Assembly: GCF_019279795.1 (NCBI RefSeq)
Contig: NC_056738.1
Span: 408,084,449-408,148,448, forward strand
From: Protopterus annectens
Taxonomy: Eukaryota; Chordata; Ceratodontiformes; Protopteridae
Length of the DNA: 64,000 nucleotides
Reading direction: 5' to 3'
In this document: positions 35,041 through 48,224 of the stretch, piece after piece
Layout of the letters: every line of letters starts with the position of its first letter
Position numbering within the stretch: position 1 is the first letter of the stretch
The notes under the pieces: model-generated
The model's input: the letters and a program-made list of their open reading frames with translations, nothing else
Database searches by the model: none
Told to the model about the DNA's origin: nothing
Program-made: the position numbers and the translations under genes

Positions 35041-38000
35041 TCATTGATATACTGTACATTCAACAAAACTATGAAAACGTAAATTCACACAACTTCACAT
35101 GAAGGACTAGTAAACACACGCTATTTTACACTGAGATATATAAAGCTGGAAGGAGAGGCAGTAGGAGAAAGATTGCTGGATGAAACAGGTGAGAAGGGAA
35201 AGTATAGCTAGGTGTGGTGAGGTTGGGAGGAGTCTGAAAGTTGAAGGCTTGGTAAGCAAAGATTCAGGGTAATTAATTAGGAGGAAAAAGGCAGAAAGGG
35301 GAGATGTATGAAAAGGACCTTTAAAGGGGATGCAGTAAATTGTTTGTTGTCTGGGGTAGTCCACACACCACTACATTTCTACCACTACATGCATTGTCTG
35401 TAAGAAAATAAAGTACTCTAAATATCTTTGAGGTGCATATGCAGAAACAGATGGAGTTTCCTATCTGCCAGTTCTGCTCATACTGAGCATTCCTGGTACA
35501 AATGAGATATGCCATGGAAGGCCAGGCTAGTTTTGGAAGTAATGCTGCCATATGGGAGGAAGCATTGCTCTTAGACCATTCCTTATGTATAGAAGTTGGT
35601 GTCCACCACCATAGTAGATCCCATGGTTCCTTGTGGAGCAATGGCATCTCTTATGCTGCCTGCCACAGAAAGGTTGGTATTCACTACATTTTGGCATAGC
35701 TGGACTTTCCCAGTAAATGAATTTTAATACATAATAGAGAAGCTGGCAGCATCAGTCAGACAGGGCGTTTTGATGTAGCGTGCGTATACAATCACAGTAT
35801 TTACAGAGTCTGTGGCTCTGCCATAGAAGCTAAGACCACCTGAATCAATGTGAATGACTAAAAAATATTTTTGACAAGTACAAGTGTATACCATGTTTTC
35901 CCTGTTTGTGAGTCCACCACTGATGTGGGTGTCCATTATGTGATAAAGGCTGGTAAAATGATAGGGTACACAGAGCAGGCATTACCAAAAGAAACTAAAA
36001 AGCTGCCTTTCTGTACAGACATTTATTCAAGCTACACAGGGTACTCTCTATTTCTTCCCTCTCATTACTATGAATATACAGTGGATTGTTCTGCCTTACT
36101 AGAAGTGCACAGCCAGCATAAAAGCATGCATCCACAGACCCCAGGAGTATAACCTCTATAACTGTTGCATTGTTGCAAAGCTATGACTACAGTACTACCA
36201 TAAAGAAAAAATACATGCTGTTTTATTGTGTAGGGTACTGTTGCCAGGAATAACACAAATGCCATCACTCCTAAACAGTGATGGGTGTGTGTAGCAGCCT
36301 AATCAATGAAATACCACATGCAGAAGTGGTGTCACCTGCGAAAGAGGTATTGGACTAAAATGGGGTAGCAAGTATAAGAGGTTGGTTTTAAAAATGCTGG
36401 CTGTGCATGAACTGGAGCATAGTGGCAGCTTTGGAATTGAACTGATCTGCATGATCATTTATTCATTATCTATTGTCAAAGTATGTTGTTTTGTATTGTT
36501 TTACTGTACTTACAGTTTCATTACATAAGCAGCCATACTCTAGTTATACTTTCACTGCATAGGAAACCTTATAGCTTTATTGTTTAGTTGAAATATGTTA
36601 GTCCCAGGTTAGCTTACGTTTGAGTAAAACATTAAGTATTTTCCAGTGTCATTGTATCTGCCTCATCATTACCACCAGCATGTATACTTTGTGCACTGGG
36701 TGTGTTGTACCAGTTTTCTTTGATTGTGACCATGATGTCATATCACAGATTTCCATGTTCCACCATTTGGCTTCATGCTTGCTCTGTCTGTGCTGTATTC
36801 TTCTTGAAGATCTTAGGATCATCTGAAGAAATAAAGCAGAATCTCTCTATATAGTCATAGATGCTAACATAGAAATGGACCAGTACTTGATTATATATCA
36901 CCGCTAGTTGATAGTAAATAGGGTCTGGCCCCATATCTCGGATATACAGAGACAGTCAGTAACACCCAAACTAACATAGCCTTCACATAATCTCTGAAAA
37001 CTTCCCAACTAACATACCTCTCCTAATAAATGTCCATGATACATAGGGACACAGTTGGGTTGTGTTGCATGACTAGGCTTGGGTTGCATGACTAGGCTTA
37101 TTAAGGCCCTGGTGATTGTTAACCTATATACATGTGAACCTTTGTTAACATGAGGCTGAACTCCCATAATAACCCAGTTAATGTCCAGTGCTAAACCCCA
37201 TTTTTATTCTCTTTGGATTTAAGTTATTCTTTTTAGGCCTGATAGGGCTGCCAGGACATCATCATTTGAGACATTCTCAGCTTCCAATATGCTTATATGG
37301 TACAGCTAACTACTTGACCAAAGTCCATGTAGCATATGCCAACTATCTCTTGCAGTCATCTGATCAAAGAATGTTGTCATTTTATCCACACTGTCCTACA
37401 TGAGGAATTCCTTTGCATCTCTGAAAAAATCTCTCATTCATACATGGCAATCAGTACATGAAAACTAACACAACCATAAAACAGAAACAATAACAGCAGT
37501 GGTTAGTTTTAGTAGCAAAGGGCACAAGCAGCATAGTAGTAGAATCTCATAACTTGGTTCCCTTCCCCACAAATGGTGCAACCCTGGAGGATATTCATAT
37601 TAGCTAGAGGGATTTGTGGGGGGTGCAGCCACCCACAACATGTAAGACAACCTTTATGGAATCATTTGAGTAACAGGGGAGTTATTCATAAAGGCAAAGT
37701 ATGTCAAGGAGTTGGCACTTGAGCAGTACAAATAACTAGTACTAAGAAACATTAACATAGAGGTAAAAGACTACCCTTCCCCCATACTATTTTAAGATTC
37801 CCCTTCCAAGGCTGCATAGTTTTTGGGACAAGCACTTATTGCTATAAACTCCTTAATTCACTTGGTACAAAGTTGTGTGAGTTCAGAGTGTGCTTATTCA
37901 GGTAGTAGGACTGTGGGTGGAACAGTCCCGACATGGGGTGCAGAAGAACTGGCAAGGTGCATTACTGTTCTTTCTTTATTTTTATTTGTCAGGTTATTAT

Positions 38001-38047
38001 TTCACATTTTTTATATCACTTTTCAACCTGGTTTTTTATATCACTTT
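35041..38047. other. Spacer, nothing recognised
   Basis: Three kilobases without a family motif. Frames at 35321-35936 are open for 60-110 codons on the minus strand but match nothing I recognise. Small local duplications occur at about 37062-37100 (TTGCATGACTAGGCTT twice) and just before the LINE at 38012-38058. Confidence 0.45.
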
Positions 38048-40850
38048 TCGACCTGGTTCAAGGCTCCAGAGAGCACCCCTGCATTACCAGGCTATAATTC
38101 ATACCACACCTTTCGGCCACCTAACCTGGACTGAAACACTAAAGACGGAGGTGTGTCCATATTCATTAAGGATATCCACACCTCCAGGCTAGCTGCTCAG
38201 CATAATGCATCTGAGATTATCCAAGTGCAACTAACTCTGGGCAAGACCGCAATCCAAATTGTAGCTTGCTACAGATCCCCCACCATGCCCCAGGATTCCC
38301 ACTCCTCATTTCTTGATATACTGGAAAATATTAGGGTACAACCCAACACTCTAATAATGGGCGATTTCAACTACCCCACCATTAACTGGGAAAACTACTC
38401 ATGCACCAACTCTTTTGCTCAATGTTTTCTGGAATTCATAAATTCCAATGCCTTGGATCAACTTATCCACACCCCCACCAGGGGCATCAATATCCTACAC
38501 CTGGTCATTACCAACATGGGCGACCGGTGTTCCACACTAGAGGTCAATTCCTCGTTGGTCAGATCCGACCACAAGGTAATCACGCTAGACATCCACATCC
38601 CGCCCCCCCCCCCCATTAGGGAAACCACCGTAAACAATTTCTACAAAGCCAACTTCACACTTCTTAAGACAGAAGTGGCAAACTTCATGACACCCATGCA
38701 GATGGACAATAGAGGTACAACTGCTGAATCCTACAGAAATGCACTTTATAAGCACTTACATGAGTGCATGGATTGTGCTATCCCTAACAGAACCAAGATG
38801 CTATTTTCCAAAAAAAGGAAGCCAATCTGGTGGTCCCCTGCCATAAACAAACTCTACAACAGAAGAAAGAAACTGTTGCACAAAAGAGTAAAATCCCATG
38901 ATTGGAGGAACTCCCTGGTCAGCCTCAGTAAGAAGCTGAAATCCCTCATAAAATCCTCCAAAGCTAGTTACGAAAACAAAATCGCCACTGATTCTAAAGA
39001 CAACCACAAAGCATTCTATAGCTATGTCAAGAATCTCAATGGCAAGACTCAGATCTGCTCTGAGTTACAGCACAATGGCACTAAATATACAGAACCAACT
39101 GAAATTGCCAACATCCTGGTAGATAGGTTCAGTGCTATGTTTACCCCCCTCTCACCCACTAAAGGACCTATCTCAATACCAGAATAATGCAAAGTTCCTG
39201 TAATCATGGCTGCACAGGTAAAATTCACACAATCCAAAGCCAAGAACACAGCATCCATAGGATCTGACAACATCCCAGGCTGCGTTCTACATGAACTACA
39301 GAACAAACTGGCACCCCACCTAAGTACCATGTTCAATCATAGCCTCACCTCAGGCTTTGGGCCCACTGAATGGTGCACAGTGATGGTTATCCCACTCCAC
39401 AAAGGGGGAGCCACCACGGACCCCGGGAACTACCACCCCATTAGCCTGACTAGCCTGGTCTGCAAGGCCATGGAATGTATCATCATGGAACTTATAGACA
39501 TTGGTAATCTCCAAACTCTGGACCCCACCCAGGTCGGGTTTGTAAAAGGCAGATCATGTCTCCTAAACCTGATAGACTTCTTTGAAGCAGTCACTAAAGC
39601 CGTAGACAAGGGTAAGGTGGTTCACACAGCCTATCTAGATCTTGCCAAGGCTTTCAACATCATCCCCCACTCTGGAATTATAGATAAACTCACTAAACTA
39701 GGTATAAATCCCTATGTCACAAGATGGGTTGCCAACTGGCTCACTGACAGAACCCACAATGTAAAAGTAGCAGACTCCAAATCTGACTTCAGACCAGTGA
39801 CAAGTGGAGTACTACAGGGTTCATTCCTGGGTCCTCTCCTGTTTGGTATCTACTTCACTGAAGTACAGACCAACACAGAAGGTCTTTGGCTAATGAAGTT
39901 CGCAGATGATTGCAAACTAGGAGCCATAATCGAAACTCCTAATGATGTGGATATCCTACAAAAGGGCCTTACTGAGACAGATGCCTGGTGTCAAAGCCAC
40001 GGCTTCAAGCTCTGTGGCAAAAAGTGCATTGTCATCCCCTTTGGCAAAAACTCTGTACCCATGAACTCCCACATAGGCGGTAGTCTACTTAACACCGAAA
40101 GTATGATAAGAGACCTTGGGACACAGGTGGACAATAGTCTCTCCTTTGATAATCACATCATCACAGCAGTCAGGAAATCCTTCTAAGAGGCACACCTCAT
40201 CATGAAAGGTTTCTCATCCAGAAAAAAAAGAGATCATTGTTCCCCTCTACTCATCACTCATTAGAGCCATTATAACACCGTTTTAATGCCCCTTATGGTA
40301 TGTACCTCACAAGACATCTACAACAACTGGAAAGGCTGCAGAAATACCTCACAAAGAGGATTACCGGCCTCACACAGATGCCCTACGCAGAACATCTCAA
40401 AAAACTCAAGCTTTACTCCATTGCATATCGCCTACTCAGAGGTGATCTCTGCCTAACATACAAAGCTATATCAAACTCAGAGCTGCTGGACATGCTCCAC
40501 TTAAAGAAATTCCAATCCCCCTGAGCTACACACTCTAGGGACCTAAACCTTGCCACCACAATAAACAGAACATGCTGGAGGGATAGATTCCTGTCCCAGA
40601 GACTTCCCATACTCTGGAACAAACTACCTGTCTGTATCAAACAAAGCTCCTCATTAGCACTCTTCAAGAAAAATCTTGATGATTTGGATGGGAAATGGGA
40701 AATTCACCCTGGGGATTACTTCTGTGGCTCTGCTCAACAAGGGCACAGGAAAATAATTTTCTTGGGTGGCGAAAGTCAGGGTACCTTTTTGGCTAGGCTT
40801 ATATAGGCCCTAAGGCCAAAAGCCTAGTACCGACCTATGAAACTATGAAC
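38048..40850 (+). pseudogene. CR1/L2-type LINE ORF2, least-broken copy
   Basis: Begins at TWFKAPESTPALPGY in the endonuclease domain (5'-truncated) and stays in one frame to 40186 except for a stop after RPPNLD near 38135 and one at 39185-39187. Endonuclease: MGDFNYPTINWENY near 38360 and RSDHKVI near 38565. RT: AYLDLAKAFNIIPH near 39640 (motif A), GVLQGSFLGPLLF near 39815 (motif B) and KFADDCKLGA near 39900 with FADD intact. After a stop at 40184-40186 and a frameshift in an A-run near 40230, the C-terminal part continues at 40300-40524. The 3' UTR ends TAGTACCGACCTATGAAAC. Almost the whole RT catalytic set survives, but motif A shows FN in place of the usual FD. Confidence 0.9.
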
Positions 40851-41191
40851 AGCTTGTAGGTACCCTTCGTTTATGTTTGGTATGTTTTTTTTCAATGATA
40901 TGTGAGTTGGGCTTATAAAACAGCCTTTTATAAGTCTATTGCAAACCCTGATTCCTTTGGGTATGGTGTTTGTTAGACAGGAGGAATGCATTTCATCCAC
41001 TTTCTGAAACTTTGTAGTGATGGCACAGTGAGCTTTTAGGTTGCATATGATTTGTAATGCAATGTGGTAAGCTGCATAAACAAGCAGAAAGGAAAAAAAT
41101 ACTGTGCCTATTTACATTAAAACAGCTTTAGGAGAGTTCAGGGTTTACAGTTGTAGACTAAATTCACCTAAAGTATTCTTGAATGTTGTAT

Positions 41192-41413
41192 CTTTCAGCT
41201 TTTCCCCGTTAGGGGTTGCCACAGCGGAACTCTGGTCCGCTAATGATTGGTAGTTGATTTTTACATGCTGAGTTACCAGCCCTGACGCACAACCTCTAAC
41301 GAAGGTACGCCCATTCATGCATGTCTCCATGCAGAAGACGCTCTAGCTGAGAATCGAACCAGACAGCGTCTTACTGTGAGGCAACAATGCTACCGCAGCA
41401 CCACCACTGTGGG
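41192..41413 (-). mobile_element. V-SINE-type SINE, minus strand
   Basis: The reverse complement reads a tRNA-like head (GGTGGTGCTGCGGTAGC, box B-like GGTTCGATTCTCAG), a GCATGGAGACATGCATGAAT segment and the tail GTGGCAACCCCTAACGGGGA. It is the same family as 2829-3107, with a shorter centre. Target duplications are not clear, suggesting greater age. Confidence 0.75.
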
Positions 41414-42960
41414 TTCAAAAGTCTTTCTTCGTGGTACTCATGCTGAATGGTCTTACAGATGACCTTCCTAAAACACTATTTGCATGTTAGGACCAGGGAT
41501 AATTCTTTAGCAATGTGAAACAGTAGTCTGTCTTTTCCACATATCTACTATTGAAAGCTGACTTAGCTATTGAGTGCTTGTAATGTAACAGTGCACCTTT
41601 TTTTCTGTCGCATTCTTATTAGTCTTCCCCCACCAACAGTAAATGCATCCTGTATTGCTCATCTAGTGACATAATTGTGGTGCCTTTTTCTCATATAACA
41701 AACAGCAGTAGGACCCACCACAGCAATAAACTGAAGGGGACATTATGTAAAAGCCCATCAACGAGCAGTAAAATCCATGACACCTTTTTCCATTAGATGT
41801 ACACCCAAACAACTGTGCTGCAGAAAATATTTAAAAAAAAATCACATTTGTGTCTGCCTCCAAACTGAAAGATGCAAAAAAAAAAAAAACTAGCTGATAT
41901 AAACACTTCTTCCCTACATTTCAAAGTGTGGTGATATGGTTTTACTATCAGCATGGGGCTGTAAATAAAAGATAGTTTATGTCATCCACTGTTTTCTCTA
42001 TTTTTTTGTGTGTTTTTTTTCTATTAGTTTTCATTGTATAAATGTGTTTTTGTGGCTGTAAACACAAAAACTGTCATGACATTTTTTCTGCAAAGCACTG
42101 ACATTTTTTCTGAACTGTTAATAGCTTAGTTTTTTATGCACACATACACCTGGATGCATATTTACTTTATATTTATAATGTTCTAGTCTGATTATGTTTA
42201 TGGTTAGCTGTGTTTTTTCTTGATTTTTGTTCTTGTCACATACCTGATGCATACCGTGCTTTATTGCATTAGTTAGCCGAAAGCGATTTTAGTTAAAAGT
42301 CTTTTTATGTATATGTTATGATTTTTTAATACCTGATCTTGGAATGTGGGTTGCAGATAGGTTGTATTTTCCTTAAGTAGGCTTTAGTTTGATCTAATCA
42401 GGTATTGCTCTAAAATGCACTTTTATAGCCCTGTTTATATTGTTTGCCTTGAATAGGCTGGTTTAAAATTAAACAATACGTATATTTTCCACACCTACTT
42501 GTAAGTATATAAAAGCTGATATGTTTAACATCGTTAAAAATATTTCTGATTTTTTGTTATTGAGGATCACTTGTTTGTGACGAATAAAGGCTTGTTGCTT
42601 TGGAACACTACCTGGGTTTCATGATTTTTGGAAATTATTGTGACTGAGCTCATCAACGAAGTTTTAAGACTACTCTACTGGTTTCTCTGTTTATTTTTTC
42701 CTCAACACTTGTGGTGGTGAAGTTGGAACTAGACAGATTCCTGTGCTTGTTTATTTTTTTTTATTTTTCAGGAATATATAACTGGGACAGCTGATTTTTC
42801 AGTGGAGTCCAAGGCAGAAAGCTTCCAAAAACAAAGTACATAAAGCCAGTGCTTATAAAAAGGACATATTTTAGATATTGTGAGAAACTAAACCATATAT
42901 ATGCCTGTGAACAGTATAAACTCAGGCAATAGTGTGTGTATATCTATGTGTGTTAATATA

Positions 42961-42963
<3 letters not shown>
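41414..42963. other. AT-rich spacer, nothing recognised
   Basis: No motif. At 42545-42610 a stretch with ACGAATAAAGGCTTG has a terminal-repeat look, but no partner was found. Confidence 0.4.

Positions 42964-43026
<63 letters not shown>
42964..43026 (+). repeat. (CA)n microsatellite
   Basis: About 63 bp of uninterrupted CA repeat. Confidence 0.96.
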
Positions 43027-43030
<4 letters not shown>

Positions 43031-44339
43031 AAGTACTAATTTTAGCAGAGCTGTAGATAGCTTATCTCTTGCCTTTTTCCATCATTTGATCTTGCACCCC
43101 TCAAATGTAAGTTGAGGGGAAAAACATCTAATCTGCTTTGGGTAGCATTACAAAAACAGCAAACAGACAAAAAAGAATAAATAAATAAATTGATAAATAA
43201 AAGGACTGCTTCTGTTTTTAAAAGCAGCAACTACTTGGTATAACTTAGACCACACATGAAGTGCTTTAGTGCAGTCCTGAGCACAAAAACAAAAGCAGTA
43301 TTGAAATTCATTTTTGTATCATCATTTAGAAATGCTGATATAGAAATGAATACTGGGACTGCATTGTTCGTCACCTGATTGTGCCCCCTCCAATACGTTG
43401 CACCCTCGGCAGCTGCCCATTCATCCCACCTGACCTACACTACAGCATTTCAGACAGTACTGTTGCAAAGGTTATTTAGCAACATAAATGCAAGATTTAT
43501 GCATAGGTTAACTGTGGAAAAACTGACGTAATCCATATGTATGGCCAGTGTCTGAAATAAAGAAGTAAACTATATATATAGCTTGTATGATACTCCTTGA
43601 GTTCCAGAGTGACAATGAGTGTGAAAATAACTTGTAATTGTGCAGCTATTTTAATGAGGTACAGGAACAGCCAAGTATATTTTCAGAGAGCACAGTACAT
43701 ATAAACATAAATAATGCAACTAGTATATCCCAATTCATAAGTCTAAAGAGGCCTAACAAATGAAGAACTGCTATCATATAAGGACTACAAGTTAATTTTG
43801 CATTACTTGTCATGGGGCAGCTGCTGGATAAACTCCAACCATCTGAGAATCAAAATGGTTTAGCAGTGGTCTGTTCTACAGTAATATCCTGCAGCGAATC
43901 TAGCTAGGCTATTGCATGCCATCTTATGATTATGGAGTTGTGCAGACTGTTTTTGTTAGAAGAGGAGCAGGAGCATTAAGAACATGTTAGATACTGGGCT
44001 GAATATGCAATGTACTGACAGCAGCTTATTAAATGACCATGATGCACAGACAGAAAGCAAAGAAAAACTAAAAAAAAATAATGGGAACTAGCAAAAGTAA
44101 CTTCAGTAGCTGTTACAAACTACTTACATATGTAGGAAACATAGGAGCTCTTCAAACATGCAAGAAAAAACTTAGGAAGTACCTATAAAATTAATTTAAG
44201 TGTACATGCTTTTGTGACACGGGCTAGGCCTGCAGCTTATAATGGCAGGCAGTTGTTTTAATTATAAAATGTTTACATGTGAACATAATGTTGAATGTCT
44301 GGTAACCAACTACTAACACAGAAGCATACAATTCAAATA
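43027..44339. other. Spacer, nothing recognised
   Basis: About 1.3 kb, AT-rich, no family motif or tandem array. Confidence 0.45.
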
Positions 44340-45190
44340 TAATGAGGCAAAAACAAAGGAATGGGAGATCCTAAGTGAAACACCAGAACTGGTAGAGTTT
44401 TTGGTAGAATCTAGAACAGAAGCTGCTGTTAAAAATGGATAATTAGTAGGGCATATAAAATACTGCATGATAACTATACAAATCAGTCAGAGGAGGTTAG
44501 AAAGGACTGGGAAGAGAGACTGGATACGTAATTCACAAAGAAACAATGGGAGGATACATGTATGGCTCCTGTATATGCAACTAAGTCTAGAAGATTTAGA
44601 GTTTTTGCTTAGAAGTATTTTTACAGCTATTTTTATACTACAAGAAGACTCCACAAAGATTTTTTTCCTCTGGTAGATTACAAATGTTGGAGGTGTGATG
44701 GAGAAGAAAGAAATAATTGGGAACATGTTTTTGGGATATTAATGAGTTGGCAAACTTTAAAAATTCCCTGCAGACTACTCTGTCAGAAATACTGGGTTAG
44801 CATATTGGTGTAACTGCAGAAATGATTTTTTGAGTTGTGATAAAGATGGAAATTGAAGTCTAAACCAACCATACTAGAAGCAGTGACTATAGCAACAGAG
44901 ATAAAAGAACTGGAAGTGGGATCTTTATAAAATTACATAGAAAAAATGAGAATTGGTTGAACAATACATGCAGAATAATGTTTTCGAGGAGGAATGAAGG
45001 TTAAGGGAAGGCAATAATTGAATGACTATGTAATGTTCAATTAACAATGACTGTATAGAAGATTTGTGATGCATAATGTGTGCAACTGAAAATATGTCAA
45101 TATGGTTTGTCTTCATTTTTTATTAATGTATGATTACCTGTGCCATTAGTGATAATTCAATAAAGATGATTTTTGTTTAAAAAAAAAAAC
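44340..45190 (+). pseudogene. L1-type LINE ORF2 C-terminal end with poly(A)
   Basis: Homologous to 48225-49205. Broken translation gives a region equivalent to YKVLHDNY, then EVRKDWEERL, and the L1-type zinc-binding end CWRCDGEERNNWEHVF near 44690 (Cys-x2-Cys then His). It ends with AATAAAG and an A-rich tail at 45176-45189, as expected of an L1-like LINE and unlike the CR1/L2 copies. Many stops and frameshifts; the 5' part is missing. Confidence 0.72.
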
Positions 45191-46499
45191 GACATTCACA
45201 TGGACATTGTAAGAAAGTAATACTTACTGGACCCAGTGCTGGAACATGATGAACATGAAAATATAGAAATGTTTTTTGCAGTATTTCATTTAACCCAGAA
45301 ACATATATAATCTCCTGGAATGACAAACCACTTCTGTTCACATTTTGTTAGCACAAGATGGTGCTAACAGACTTTTTTATAAGCTACATCCATAGTAAAC
45401 AAACAATTTGCAAAATTACTGTCTGGCGACCATTTAGTAATACAGCAACATGAAATGCAAGAATTAAAACATTCACTTTTACTTATTTATTTATCTACCT
45501 ATCGGCATATGTTTACTGGGTTAGTCTGACCTCTCATAAAAAAGACCATTTTCAGTAGAGGCCCAGGAAGAAAAACTTTAGTACAAAACACAATTTATGA
45601 TTAATGATTTCATTTCTTGAAAGTTTTAAAATAATACAGAGCTGTGAAAGATAACAGTATGAAGTGTAAAGAAAGAAAGAAAAAAGACATCGTATATAAT
45701 GCTATACAATACAGTTTTATAACAACAATGTAATATGGTGTAATTGTGTGATAATATCTTACAAACACTGAAATGATAGAGTTGTAATTAAGTCACAAGG
45801 AAAATAATATCAAGGATTCTAAATATAATGTGCAAAAATAAAAGGAGCATTAATTAAAGCAGATAAACTATTGATGAACAGTTGACATGCAGGTTGGTGG
45901 GCTGACTGTAGAAAAAAAGAGCAGGTGAAGTGAGAAAGTTAAGAAAAGAGAAAATAATGCAAGAAAGATAAGTGGAAACATAGTGAGAGAGGGAAAAAGG
46001 AAAAATGTAGGTTAGAGACTCTGAATGTTATGGTTGAGACGAAGAGGAGAATGAAGGATGGTAGAATATACAGAATGTCTTGTGAAAAAAGTAGAGGTGA
46101 AAACCCCAGAGTGGGATGTTGAAATGTAAAGCTGAAGTTATATGACGTATAACCTTTGATTTTATTTTAAGTAATAATTTGTGAGTTCTAACTCTTAGGA
46201 TAGGTTAAGTTTGTTTAAACAGGAGATGAGCATGTACTCAGCAGATACTGCTTTAGGTGAGTTTTAAATGAGTTTGGGTTGCTGATTTATTTCAGAGAAA
46301 GAAGAATTGAGATCTATGCTTTTGAAATACAGTTTGAGAAACATAAGTTACCTGCTGTGTTACAGGGTTTAGAAATAGTAAGCAGATACTTGCACTCAGA
46401 TCTTAGCTCTCTGTGTGGGGAGTAAGCCTGGATAATAGATTACTGAACAGGACATTGATCTGGTTGATGTACAAGTTTGTGGGTTACTAACAGTGAGAC
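45191..46499. other. Spacer containing a paralogue of the DIRS insertion site
   Basis: At about 45505-45585 GTTTACTGGGTTAGTCTGAC and, about 30 bp later, CAGTAGAGGCCCAGGAAGAAAA are close together. The same two pieces lie on opposite sides of the DIRS element (about 6695-6715 and 12872-12894). The rest is AT-rich and unrecognised. Confidence 0.55.
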
Positions 46500-47480
46500 G
46501 TGTGAAGGTTAACCACATTAGATGGTTTAGTGATAGGCAGTGGTAGGTTTGACTGACAGCTGTGAATTTATTGACTTTGTTATAGCATTATTCCATTTTA
46601 TGTAATAATGTAGTTTGAAGACTGATGAGTATTCAGAAGGAATATAGGATGGATGACAATAGGAAGGTTGCTGCTGTGTATTTTCTTCCTCTGTTAATAA
46701 GATAGGGCTTGGTTCTATATCATTAGCCAAGGTTTTGAAGGGTTTTATTTATTGTTTGGATTATGTGATGGTCAAATTTCATTTTGTCATTTACTGTGAC
46801 ACCTAGAAGTTCAGTATATGACACCTCCTTGATTTTGGTATTATTGGTTGAATATATAATGAAGAGTTTTTTTGTGACAGATGTTTAGGAGTAAATAATA
46901 GTTTATTCTTCTTAGGATTAAGGAGAACTTATTTAGCTATGACTGGAGAGATGAGAAAGGTTGTTGTGTACTATTTTGTATTTATGTCGGGTTTTCAGTG
47001 TGCAGATAAGAGTCATGTCATCTGCATACAGAACTATAGATGCTTTATTGTGGAATGAAGATCATTTGCATAGAGAATGAATAAAAGTGGCCTAAGAACT
47101 GATTCTTGGGGTTCCTCTAAGGACACAAGTAAAAAGTTTGAGTATTCCTCTCTTTATTTCACTGCTTGTGCGCTGTTTGAGAGGCAGATCTGAAACCAAA
47201 GAAAAGATGAAGAAAAGATGTGTAATGCAGAGGGATTTAGAAGTATTAATAGTTGTGACATGGTGTCAAATTCTTTTGACAGGTAAAGAAGTAGTGTGGA
47301 GACAAGTTCACTAGAGTTCCTGCTACTATTGCCTGTATTAGTAAAGCCGAGTAGGGCAGTAGTTGTATAATGGTTAGGACAGAAGCAATGCTGCATGGGT
47401 GATAAAATGCTGATGGAGGGCAAGCATTTTAGGAATTGAGAGCTAATGCATTCCCAAGAATTTTGGATAGTGGAGAGAGA
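46500..47480 (-). pseudogene. Reverse transcriptase fragment of a second non-LTR (jockey-group) LINE
   Basis: The minus strand shows RT blocks different from the main LINE family: QHCFCPNHYTTTALL near 47390 (family QxGFRPGxSTxxAL), LLLYLSKEFDTMSQ near 47280 (motif A region, Asp replaced by Tyr), SSFLWFQICLSN near 47190 and VLYADDMTLIC near 47010 (motif C with YADD intact). An AT-rich decayed continuation runs down to about 46500. The style suggests a Rex1/CR1-like lineage, but I cannot fix the clade. Frameshifts and stops throughout. Confidence 0.68.
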
Positions 47481-47689
47481 GAGAGAGAATTGCTATGTGC
47501 CTATAATACGAAAGTTAAGTAGAAATTCTGCCTTCCTGAAATAGTAATTCATTTTAGTCATAAACTATTAAGAAAACTGACTGGTGTGAAAAACTGTGAT
47601 AATAACAAAATAATGTATATGGCTACAGTAACTTCTTGTAAATTGTTAATGGATCCCAGCCATGAGCTCAGTAAAGCCATGAACATAGG

Positions 47690-47873
47690 CAGTCCGCTAA
47701 TGATTGGTAGTTGATATTTACGTGCCGAGTTACCAGCCCTGATGCACAACCTTCAACGAAGGTATGCCCATTCACGCATGTCTCCACGCAGAAGACGCTC
47801 TAGCTGAGAATTGAACCAGACAGCGACTTACTGTGAGGCGACAATGCTACCGCAGCACCACCACCGCGGGTTA
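47690..47873 (-). mobile_element. V-SINE-type SINE lacking its 3' tail, minus strand
   Basis: Same family as 41192-41413, very similar over AGTCCGCTAATGATTGGTAG through ACCACCGCGGGTT (plus-strand reading), but the terminal GTGGCGACCCC part is missing. It directly abuts the small dispersed repeat at 47636-47684. Confidence 0.72.
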
Positions 47874-48224
47874 TCGATATCTGTAGTAAACAGTAGAATT
47901 TATGGCAAGTAACCCCATCTGGCAGTTGCTTCAAATGCAAGACAAATTCATGTAGACATTTTAAGAACAATAGTATTTTCTAGACCTAATGCTGGAACCT
48001 AAAAATATAGGAACGCTGACTGGAGTATTTCATTCAGTTCAAGAACATATATGGCTCCCAGACTGATGAATCATTTTTTTCACATTATGTTAACACTATC
48101 TGGTGACCAACGAATAAATCAACAACAAAGAATTCAGGTATAAAGAAAATTTTCACATCTAAAACCTAACAATACTAAAATACTGACTGACGTGGACAAA
48201 CAACCTGAAATAAAATATTGCAAT

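Noticed and set aside
35321-35936. Open minus-strand frames that might be a transposase
   Set aside because: No DDE, zinc-finger or other family motif could be found and the frames are broken.
42530-42620. Another hammerhead-like PLE end
   Set aside because: It has terminal-repeat-like text but no CUGANGA plus GAAA pair in the correct spacing.
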